From NCBI GenBank assembly GCA_902801515.1, contig CADCII010000018.1, positions 1 to 64,000 on the forward strand: a stretch of 64,000 bases of DNA, written 5' to 3'. This DNA is from an uncultured Lachnospiraceae bacterium (lineage in GTDB: Bacteria > Bacillota > Clostridia > Lachnospirales > Lachnospiraceae). The translations under genes were made by a program, and so were the position numbers. The stretch's first letter is position 1. The number at the start of each line of letters is the position of its first letter. Positions 36,801 to 41,804 of the stretch are shown here, piece by piece. The notes below the pieces were generated by a model. That model was given only the letters and a program-made list of their open reading frames with translations. It was not told where the DNA came from and did no database searches.

Positions 36801-37571
36801 AGCCGCTTCACCGTTCATGTCATATACAAACGAATATTTCTGCCATTCCTCATCTTCCGAAAGACGCAGGAAGAGTGAATCCTCCCAGACATCCTCTCTC
36901 TCATCCGGGCTGGCCCACAGGGAAGCAGTCTGCACCCCTTCGTCATCTACCTTATAGTCATGCCAGCTCTCGAGACTCTGCAGTTCTGAACCATCAGGCA
37001 CAGTATCTTCAAAGTCACCCCAGCCGACCCAGATCTCATCCGATTCGGTGCCGGTGACTATGACATTCCCTATATAGGAGTACTTGCCCCGGTATACACC
37101 CTTATCATCAGGCTCTGCATTGAAGATCTCAATCCGGACTGACGGAGCCTCTTCTCCGTCCGCAGCCTCGAGGATCTCCTCCTCATCCGAAAGGATCTCC
37201 TCCTCGCCTGTAAGAACCTGCTCTTCGTCTTCTTCCGGAATTCCGTCTTCGACGACCATAATCTCCGGATCTTCCTCTTCTTCATTAACAAGAAGATCTT
37301 CTATCTCGACGAGTTCCTGATCATCTGAAGAAAGATCTTCCCCGTCCGTCACTAAAACATCCGCCTCTCCGGCAGCACTCTCTTCAGGGCTTCCGGGGAT
37401 ATCTGCCTCCTGCAGTTCAGCACTCTCTTCCGGTACCTCTTCCTCCTGCATGACAAGCAGAGCCTCGCCATATTCCGGCTCGCCCGCAAGAGCGCCTGAG
37501 GGCACAGAGGTAAACAGAAGCGCTGCCACGGATACGGCAGCAAGGATACGTCTGGATCTGATATGCATCAT
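27813..37571 (-). CDS. Giant secreted repeat protein (3252 aa) with LRR and BIG2 domains
   Basis: A very large exported protein. Residues 1-29 are a signal peptide (ALA before G30); residues 30-145 are a Glu/Asp-rich linker. From about 145 to 2540 it is built of beta-rich, acidic, Trp/Tyr-rich modules. A composite unit of about 420-470 residues recurs four times, each marked by a motif like AVRFFDGYGYWEEG (near residues 814, 1287, 1707 and 2144) followed by GSEEWFTTN and a TESEYADNYW-like motif. Residues 2550-2930 hold CxxC repeats with the LGHxWGEVTYTW signature, then one BspA-type LRR stretch (about 2937-3034, LPKSLEEISPTAF), and two BIG2-like domains end it (3094-3252, WTSSNTSVATVS). No LPXTG, SLH or membrane anchor is visible; the end is lysine-rich. 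AGGAGG precedes a double ATG. Probably an adhesin or glycan-binding surface protein; function unproven. Confidence 0.85.
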   Translation of the reverse strand: MMHIRSRRILAAVSVAALLFTSVPSGALAGEPEYGEALLVMQEEEVPEESAELQEADIPGSPEESAAGEADVLVTDGEDLSSDDQELVEIEDLLVNEEEEDPEIMVVEDGIPEEDEEQVLTGEEEILSDEEEILEAADGEEAPSVRIEIFNAEPDDKGVYRGKYSYIGNVIVTGTESDEIWVGWGDFEDTVPDGSELQSLESWHDYKVDDEGVQTASLWASPDEREDVWEDSLFLRLSEDEEWQKYSFVYDMNGEAAPAPVITSDDDLEYGEPYTVAWKPVDGAAYYLLWWKFPNGLSIPKQIGGNETSCEVFDDYDMDWTSAYGEYEFWVESWVPGFAPAESEHVKKTIEAPEQSDDISFWAEGLEPDDENELTAMLYGHIEFKVEAPGADYVRFFDGRRSEQYWLDDEGYTQFGWNPDEEEVEEYVVYVQAYDSDDVLMGYRSLSFKVLTDSRIEDSITFRVTNEADDQGNIVVPRDGLVTLEVDPVSGVDFYCAYIDSEYGRADSHWVEANADGKTFISFPVAQIEADHEYQVRVYAIKVGAPRKDAENAADIYVGQRDSISDVIISMKDTYQVSEPLRIAAYFDNQDDLDENRLFMEVRIYEKTDYENEYWDEDWYDNRQGTDFRDDGYSISQSGDYVLTATVYQNVEDEEPEEIARAVHEFTVYAENGDLTVDYDPGIPAFFPEQEGYELTIPFPDEQVEWMNVKISEETDHGWDSICEDWRDYTEDHTFTFDTWEGQFINVEIWLHARGYNEKYIREEHIPVLLAEPSDQVCLTVKEFDEDSDEDKELTIPVNKGFDVTLTAEKPIQAIRVDAGDHWWYERDEFGPDNWYDSWYENGNRIMHDTSGGYRRPGTYRFYAQVLLEDSEDWITSNVIQITAQQFGEVGPFKITMEPDTVIRGEDVTVTFTEAEYAEEYWPNLWHDGEEEWDYDWSWDWAGDWTDGKRTAVLHTVGLPAGEYLISAEAAAEGRLGYCTDDRGRPALKLIVEDYPEEDLPASGILLQTDKTEIVTEEQVNISAYAPGAEWIEVYYDWPDEGWRTNSWGRDYIQDRQGYGRAGTYYLMARAWYPVLDDNGELLCETDENGEICYERDEDDNLLLDDDGNPRPMYQYYYRDSETITLTVAADSTLNPITLAEPVLPASLTAGRDLNFTITKPENAQRGHVFVNVDDWDDEDNLFSREFDYEDEQQTGIPVFLSWDELSDRGIHAGDSININVQAGAYGREGLDRNWKIPVVKEADEDVFISVEDESMVGEDGVINALVNQNVDLTVTASEGHEIQTVRFFGGYDFWDDEDPDEDGVFHAGPSYWEEGIYSVFAMVTFDSWPEDYEGEGDPRTWVYTDTLKIRTVKKGDVGSFTISLDQQEVNRGDKVKVTFTPAEYAEDYWIHDDYDWYWEDEENRIAVINTLGMGEGEYWIRGRASADGYEGRDSSAVKLTVKPMEDVSEGDVILLTQEDTVALSQRLHTGVYAPGALRVGFLLDGEPWHLDEDGNYCWGDGDCWTSYEDIWWEDAWEAGEHTLQGCAQFEEDGEWSYSDIQKVTVTCKGILEFDRSTLPANITAGSGDVSVTVKLPENAAAMNIQLHEDYRVDPEDEEDDGWRRDEIDEWFDLTEDKVITIPAENLTAGHQIRIDFQAWAIGYGRAEDGQTIPVTPQTGEGAVLVLDEEEGGFTPTEGEEGAYDVLVNQNIVFRVRPAAEDQKLAAVRFFDGYGYWEEGKAMQPDLDEYDYCFDENDHFFSIQRYGESETRRVFAEVLLEGSEEWFTTNAITIHAKATGKTGTYDFDFTRMDHEITVQRGDPVTLFFTESEYADNYWADAFSDDEEWRSFNPRCSCSGTTVTMLTVNLPAGEYVVFGRAGNNAPGWQWTESDSNIRLTVTEPEDDDIRVIVDSTELMTHENLTISVLAPGAKRIGIAQDGWRHDLQDGDGEYQWDDTGDNWSGDFISWDNPGTYEVIAYAQYEDDGDWVSSDPVKITVLADGHVALDTSQIPFSVPAGQEVSFTVPWPEGDGVQYLGYDISVQPSSEGGAEYHIKRSDNTEGDAEISFTTGTVEYEDGEETKNYTIQVGDVIHLDLWAGGLGYEHLHIDLNIPVVNEAADTVSLSAVDEYGESLLANGTVSIVPNKQVRFIVSPGEGHTLTAVKFFDGYGYRENGDAIVREDERYYEDGRFFAWQGYGDPGQKTVFAMALLDDSEEWVSTNQIDVTVTSAGPAEPRDVTVPGYNLVREDTVITVEDPGEAWYHLSISTDQGGYWHNVLDYQYGDNRTDNNDGKIFLEGDAIAFSGQSDGGRPYGDLTLTIPAGVLDAGTYELNVDFAAEGFENNSVHRIFQIVEEPSVTLSTQKSRYTYGDAIELTITAPFADSVVLKKAGSDGEEDETLETWYASDPDVDVEHIAYSWIADEVRNDVTFYVEATFFDGSENCNDEVTLRIKSLGPAPEPTVIVPETLDEGEDLNVKFTDIPDGVSCNVEIYCQGDDSPLLSGSTEFDNLFTLAYTQAEIYRVTVEYGISGYDDGCLEYEVVVNHVYQAEFTWNDDGDDPSCTAEITCAKCLDINDTINEEDIEIRETERTEPTCKKAGSVTYTALVEYEEQTFENSKVYVLAATGHTPENMDAEEPTCTEPGYTAGTVCEVCGEILSGREVIPAQGHSWNDWTIEVDYEDNSADAVRYCDNCDEEIREEAAVTIETTAEPTCTADGEITYTAAYEPDDGKPLSETWTETISKLGHEWSKFEPDPERPATCDKAGWSISTCSRCGRKRDKNIPKLGHNWGEVTYTWAKDNSTVTATRVCANDKAHEHDETETAKVTSEVTIPATCDTIGKTTYTSKAFTNPAFQVQTKTLEDVSALGHAWGEVTYTWAEDNSTVTATRICANNSDHKETETVDVTGEVTTPATYTQMGKTTYTSADFTNQAFEQQTRTETDVPKKSASDTADENLAWSISDDGTLTISVADGAATGATKDEYTDEDPAPWIEAAKALGVTKIVVAEGVTKIGSNAFAGLDNVEDVSLPKSLEEISPTAFDDKTVSEASFSFAGTNEQWKSMTEGTALADKDVSTVHEHTWSEWKTVSKATIFKAEQQKRTCSGCGKSETRSNGKKLRATIRLSAISGQIAAGKKVQIAAQILPGNVKNYPLRWTSSNTSVATVSATGLVSVNKKAGGKSVVITAIAVKKIKISGKKTAKAGKSVKLKAKVTTTKGKANKKLQWTSSNTAWATVAANGKVTTKAAGKGKKVTITAMATDGSGKKKTFKIKIK

Positions 37572-37704
37572 CTGATTGTCCTCCTGTATATCTGATCTGT
37601 CTGACTGTGAAACTGTACATCTCCGGTCCGCCTCTCATGGCTGTTCCAAGGCCGGTTGGAAATGTGTTTAAACATGTGTATAATTAGGCACATGATAACA
37701 AAAT

Positions 37705-37748
37705 AAAAACGCCAAAAGGTATGCAGGCTGCATACTTTTCAGCGTTTT
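37705..37748 (-). terminator. Terminator after the kinase gene
   Basis: AAAACGC with GCGTTTT outside, and TATGCAG with CTGCATAC-type pairing inside (37705-37748), followed on the minus strand by TTTTTATTTTG. A clear Rho-independent terminator 39 bases after the kinase stop. Confidence 0.85.
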
Positions 37749-37786
37749 CTGATATTTGTTTTCCGCACTGGAATTACCCGTTGTCT

Positions 37787-39511
37787 TCACCCGATATTGA
37801 CTGAAAACTGAACTTCTCCGAGTTCATTTACCAGAGGTCGAAGATCTTCACTGATTGTAATGCTCTGAAGCTGCGGAAGCTGAAGGAGCACGCTCAGATC
37901 ATCGGCAGGTACGGCGACTAGATTCAGTATCTTCAGTCCCGTATGGGCTGCCAGCGGAGACAGATCCGTCACTGCTGTGTGCGCGATGTCCAGTTCCTCC
38001 AGGCGGGCAACATCGTCCAGCACATGCAGATCGCTCAGGCCTGTCCAGGCAAGGTGAAGTGACAGGATGCTCTTCCCGCCAAGGTAGTCATAACTCTGCG
38101 TCGGATTGGACAGATCCAGATAATCAAAATTGCCCAGGTTTTCGATCGCCTGCGGATCGTAGGTTCTCACATCACACAGATCCAGAAATGCGAGGTTCGG
38201 ACAGCTTTGAAGAGGCGATATATCCGTCACGGGGTTGTCATTGATGCCCACCGAAGTCAGCCGGTCCATGTCTGACAGCACAGAGATATCCGTAATATAG
38301 TTGTGCTTGAACTCAACCTTGCTCAGCTGCTTCATTGATGCAAGGGCGGAGATGTCTTCCAGCTCCTGGGCAACGATACAGACCTGTTCCATGCCTGTCA
38401 TCTGTGTAAGTTCGTCCAGTGTCTGCAGACTTCCCCGGGTACTCCTGCCGTCGGCATACCACTGGTTGATTGCCGGATAAAAACTGTCCGGATCCGGATA
38501 GGCCTTGTCCGCCACTATATAGACCGCAGTTACGGAAGGCAGCATATCCTCTGTCAGTCTGTCCCCCTCTTCCAGTCCCAGGTTCAGCCGCACAGCGCTT
38601 TCCAGAAGCGGATCTGAAAAAGTAACTTTCTTCCTGCTCATCTTCGGGAGAAGCACCGCACAGACAACAGCGGCGCATAAGACCCCTGCTGCCAGCAGCC
38701 CCCACAGGATGCCTTTACTTCTGCGTCCGCCGGACTGTTTCTGTCCGAGTGCTTTTTTGAACTGGGCTGCACTCTCATACCGTTCTCTGGGATCAAATGC
38801 AGTGCACCGGACAAGAGCTTTTTTGAGAGGTGTATCTGTATCCTCCGGAGGAGCAGCCTTTCCAGTGAGCATCCAGGACAGCAGTATTCCCAGAGAATAC
38901 AGGTCTGACCGTGCGTCGGTCTGAGCGAAACCGTACTGCTCAGGCGGGGCGAAGCCCTGCGTCCCGAACGGAACCGTATCCATATCCGTATCACGATCCG
39001 TGATAACGCGGGAGATTCCGAAATCGATTAGCACGGCGCATCCGTCCGGACGGATGATCACATTCTGTGGTTTAATATCGCGATGGATAACGGGCGGCGT
39101 AAGGCTGTGAAGGATCTTCAGCTCGTCGCACAGCTGCATACCTGTCCGGATCACGTCTTCTTCGCTGAAATGTGTATGCTTTGCAAGTTCTTCCAGAGTT
39201 TCACCTTCCACATACTCCCGAAGAACACACCTCATGTACTCATTCCGGTATTCTGCCACAAACCTGGGAAATGGGTCCTCGCTCAGTTTCCGGAGGGCTT
39301 CGGGTTCGGCCCGGTCATAGAACGGGCCTGTCGCAAGGTGGCATTTCACGACATACAGCCTGTCGCTCTCCCTGTCCTTTGCCAGCAGTGTCCTGGTATC
39401 GTCCTGTTCACTGAAGCATTCCAGCAGTTCGCACCTGGCCAGAAGCGGAGCGGGGTATTCATTTTCATCAGGCAGCTGTGCCGTGAATTCGATGTCTGTT
39501 CCTTCCAGCAT
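37787..39511 (-). CDS. Membrane Ser/Thr protein kinase with extracellular LRR domain
   Basis: A 574-residue Hanks-type kinase. Residues 25-265 are the cytoplasmic kinase: ATP-site lysine in LYVVKCHL near 53, catalytic loop VIHRDIKPQNVII near 139-151, LIDFGISR near 159, activation segment GTQGFAPPEQYG and SDLYSLGILLSWMLTGK. One membrane segment lies at about 268-290 (GILWGLLAAGVLCAAVVCAVLL). Outside, residues about 300-574 include six or so internalin-type leucine-rich repeats (VTDISPLQSCPNLAFLDL, VTDLSPLAAHTGLKILNL). PASTA domains, usual in Gram-positive PknB, are absent. It starts 12 bases after the HTH gene and is cotranscribed with it. It probably senses an external protein or peptide and signals inward by phosphorylation, perhaps to the HTH partner (inference). 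Confidence 0.9.
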   Translation of the reverse strand: MLEGTDIEFTAQLPDENEYPAPLLARCELLECFSEQDDTRTLLAKDRESDRLYVVKCHLATGPFYDRAEPEALRKLSEDPFPRFVAEYRNEYMRCVLREYVEGETLEELAKHTHFSEEDVIRTGMQLCDELKILHSLTPPVIHRDIKPQNVIIRPDGCAVLIDFGISRVITDRDTDMDTVPFGTQGFAPPEQYGFAQTDARSDLYSLGILLSWMLTGKAAPPEDTDTPLKKALVRCTAFDPRERYESAAQFKKALGQKQSGGRRSKGILWGLLAAGVLCAAVVCAVLLPKMSRKKVTFSDPLLESAVRLNLGLEEGDRLTEDMLPSVTAVYIVADKAYPDPDSFYPAINQWYADGRSTRGSLQTLDELTQMTGMEQVCIVAQELEDISALASMKQLSKVEFKHNYITDISVLSDMDRLTSVGINDNPVTDISPLQSCPNLAFLDLCDVRTYDPQAIENLGNFDYLDLSNPTQSYDYLGGKSILSLHLAWTGLSDLHVLDDVARLEELDIAHTAVTDLSPLAAHTGLKILNLVAVPADDLSVLLQLPQLQSITISEDLRPLVNELGEVQFSVNIG

Positions 39512-39523
39512 TCCAATGTCTCC

Positions 39524-39964
39524 TTAGTTTCTCAGACTCCCCAGCAGTGAAAACCCATATCTGGACAACAGTTCCTGCGTATCCAGGACAGAGGCTCCTC
39601 TTCTGAGACAATACAGAATCACCGCTTCCCTCTTAAGGCGGGGATATAATTCACTCTTGCCGGCCGAACGAAGGAGTTTCTGGGTTTCCTCTACCCCCAA
39701 TTCCATGCCCAGAGCCAGCTGGATCACCTTGTCCCTGGAAGGACGCCGTACGCCGCTGAACAGCTGATGACCGTAAGTCCGGTCGATCTCAGCACGAAGG
39801 ATAACCTGCTCCGGGACAAGCCCCCGCTCTTCGCACAGGCTCCTGATCATCTGGTCAAATCCCGCCGCCTGCATATTATGCTCATTTTGCTCCAGAAATG
39901 CATCCAGATGCTTTGTTTTGAATAAACGCTTCATCAAGGTGCTGGTATTAATCTTCTCCGCCAT
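39524..39964 (-). CDS. Small XRE-like HTH protein paired with the kinase
   Basis: A 146-residue cytoplasmic protein. I start it at the ATG at 39964 (MAEKINTST), six bases after GGGAGG; the frame extends eight codons more but that stretch contains the ribosome site. The middle (about residues 40-90) reads as a lambda-repressor-like helix-turn-helix: SLCEERGLVPEQVILRAEID, then HQLFSGVRRPSRDKVIQLALG, a good fit to XRE domains. The rest is helical with no known motif. It precedes the kinase gene by 12 bases. An inverted repeat (GTATGC, GCATAC) lies 50 bases upstream of its start and could be its own operator. Confidence 0.72.
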   Translation of the reverse strand: MAEKINTSTLMKRLFKTKHLDAFLEQNEHNMQAAGFDQMIRSLCEERGLVPEQVILRAEIDRTYGHQLFSGVRRPSRDKVIQLALGMELGVEETQKLLRSAGKSELYPRLKREAVILYCLRRGASVLDTQELLSRYGFSLLGSLRN

Positions 39965-40013
39965 GGCAAGCCTCCCTTTGCATTTCAATATAGCATAGTA
40001 AAGGGAAGAACAA

Positions 40014-40030
40014 GTATGCTGTTTGCATAC
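40014..40030 (-). promoter_or_regulatory. Operator-like dyad upstream of the HTH-kinase operon
   Basis: GTATGC (40014-40019) and GCATAC (40025-40030) with a 5-base centre, followed by further ATGC repeats (ATATGCATGC). It overlaps the likely -35 region of the leftward operon, a suitable place for autoregulation by the HTH protein. Confidence 0.4.
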
Positions 40031-40080
40031 ATATGCATGCTACCGAGGCAAATACTTTCCAGTTCGATCCATCACTCTGG

Positions 40081-40119
40081 AAAAAAACAGGGTTTTCAAC
40101 CCTGAGGTCAAAAACCCTG
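40081..40119 (-). terminator. Terminator after gdhA
   Basis: On the minus strand CAGGGTT, 3-base loop, AACCCTG (40088-40104) is followed by seven U (40081-40087). A second AAAACCCTG copy at 40111-40119 can pair instead with the CAGGGTTTT at 40088-40096, so two alternative stems exist. Confidence 0.85.
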
Positions 40120-40140
40120 TCTTACCGCTGATATAGATTT

Positions 40141-40206
40141 GTGAACAAGTGCCTGTCACTTGTGCAGTCACTTGTGCAATGTGAACAAGTGCCTGTCACC
40201 TGTTCA
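40141..40206. repeat. Palindromic repeat pair downstream of gdhA
   Basis: Two copies of a hairpin-forming unit begin at 40141 and 40181 with GTGAACAAGTGCCTGTCAC. The pattern is TGAACNAGTG, 5 bases, CACTNGTTCA in its full form; the first copy has a decayed right arm and an additional half copy (GTCACTTGTGC) lies between. The same unit recurs at 44445-44497 in inverted orientation. Confidence 0.75.
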
Positions 40207-40217
40207 ACCTGTTCTGA

Positions 40218-41567
40218 TCAGAACAGGCCCTGTGCCATCATGGCGTCTGCGACTCTCTCGAAGCCTGCGATGTTGGCGCCTGCCACCAGGTTGTAGCCCA
40301 GTCCGTTGCGTTCTGCTGCCTGTACGCTGTTCTCATAGATGGTGTCCATGATGCGGTGCAGCTGCCTGTCTACTTCGTCTGCTGTCCAGAAGAGGCGCTC
40401 GCTGTTCTGGCTCATCTCCAGTCCGCTGGTTGCAACGCCGCCGGCATTGACTGCCTTGGAGGGTGCAACGATCATATCCGGCTGTTCCATCAGATAGCGG
40501 AGCGCATCGTTGGTGGTCGGCATATTTGCGACTTCGATGTAATAGCGGACCTTGTTGGCGACGATCTTCTCGGCGCTGTCCATGTGCACGTCGTTCTGCA
40601 TCGCGGACGGCATGATGATGTCTGCTTTCACGCCCCACGGTTTCTCGCCTGCATGGAATTCAGCTCCGAACTTGTCTGCGTAATCCTGTACTTTGTTGCG
40701 TCCGGAATTTCTCATCTCGACCAGGTAGTCGATCTTCTCCGGTGTATTGACGCCGTCCGGATCATAGACATATCCGTCCGGACCGGACAGTGTGACGACC
40801 TTCGCTCCGAGCTCTGTTGCCTTCTTGCAGATGCCCCAGGTTACATTGCCGAAGCCTGCGCATGCGATGGTCTTGCCGGCCAACTGTTCTCCATCATGCT
40901 TCAGGACATTTTCCAGATAGTAGACGGAGCCGTATCCTGTTGCCTCCGGGCGGATCAGGCTGCCGCCGTAGGAGAAGCCTTTTCCTGTAAATGTTCCGTT
41001 CTCGAAGTTGCCTTTCAGCCTGCGGTACTCACCGAACATGTATCCGATCTCTCTGCCGCCGACTCCCATATCTCCTGCCGGGACATCCGTGTCCGGGCCG
41101 ATGTAGCGGTACAGCGCCTGGATGAAGGACTGGCAGAAGCGCATGATCTCATCATCACTCTTGCCGGTGGGATCGAAATCCGCTCCGCCTTTGCCGCCGC
41201 CCATGGACAGGCCGGTCAGGCTGTTTTTGAATGTCTGTTCAAAAGCGAGGAACTTCATGACGCTCGGGTTGACGTTCTTCTGGAAACGAAGGCCGCCCTT
41301 GTACGGTCCGATCGCTCCGTTGAACTGGCAGCGGTATCCGTTCTGCGTATGCGCAAAGCCCTTGTCATCCTGCCATACGACGCGGAAAGAGAACATTCTC
41401 TCAGGCTCCACCATACGGCCGAGCAGGTCCACCTTCTCATATTCCGGATGGCGCTCCACTACCGTATCCAGTGAGGAGAGTACTTCCTCAACGGTCTGGC
41501 AGAATTCCGGCTGGTACGGATACTTTGCATTGACTTTTCCGATCACTCGCTCAATATAACTGTTCAT
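40218..41567 (-). CDS. gdhA: NADP-specific glutamate dehydrogenase
   Basis: A 449-residue hexameric-type glutamate dehydrogenase (2-oxoglutarate + NH3 + NADPH to glutamate), the usual length of the 450-residue bacterial class. The N-terminal domain has FQKNVNPSVMKFLAFEQTFKN near 95, the catalytic lysine region MGGGKGGADFDP near 125 and VPAGDMGVGGREIGYM near 164; the coenzyme domain has ACAGFGNVTWG near 236 with SGPDG near 260, and VNAGGVATSGLEMSQN near 374. GGAGG precedes the ATG. It is transcribed alone, away from the ATP-grasp gene cluster, and ends in a strong terminator. Four direct repeats lie in its upstream region. It assimilates ammonium in the cytoplasm. Confidence 0.97.
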   Translation of the reverse strand: MNSYIERVIGKVNAKYPYQPEFCQTVEEVLSSLDTVVERHPEYEKVDLLGRMVEPERMFSFRVVWQDDKGFAHTQNGYRCQFNGAIGPYKGGLRFQKNVNPSVMKFLAFEQTFKNSLTGLSMGGGKGGADFDPTGKSDDEIMRFCQSFIQALYRYIGPDTDVPAGDMGVGGREIGYMFGEYRRLKGNFENGTFTGKGFSYGGSLIRPEATGYGSVYYLENVLKHDGEQLAGKTIACAGFGNVTWGICKKATELGAKVVTLSGPDGYVYDPDGVNTPEKIDYLVEMRNSGRNKVQDYADKFGAEFHAGEKPWGVKADIIMPSAMQNDVHMDSAEKIVANKVRYYIEVANMPTTNDALRYLMEQPDMIVAPSKAVNAGGVATSGLEMSQNSERLFWTADEVDRQLHRIMDTIYENSVQAAERNGLGYNLVAGANIAGFERVADAMMAQGLF

Positions 41568-41804
41568 CTCATTTCCTCCATAGAAAATAAATCAGATTCT
41601 ATCCGATCTGACTCCAGTACACTCTGCGACAATCGAAACAACTCACAAAAAACAACAAATCAAAACAACACTTTGCGATATATGGAAAAACAACTCTTCA
41701 CGATGTATAATCATCTCAGTCTGAAGGGCTTATAAATGCCCTGAAAGACTGAATAATCATACCTCTATTATTATAGCACGCAGTCTGACAGATGAGAAGA
41801 ATAT
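41568..41804. promoter_or_regulatory. Divergent control region of gdhA and the ATP-grasp cluster
   Basis: In this 237-base gap AACAAC recurs at 41637, 41651, 41664 and 41689, spaced 14, 13 and 25 bases (GTTGTT as read towards gdhA). A TATAAT at 41706-41711 could be the -10 box of the rightward cluster; no good -35 box is visible. Directly after it a stem forms from CAGTCT with AGACTG and AGGGC (41725-41729) with GCCCT (41738-41742), which would lie at the 5' end of the rightward transcript. Confidence 0.5.
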
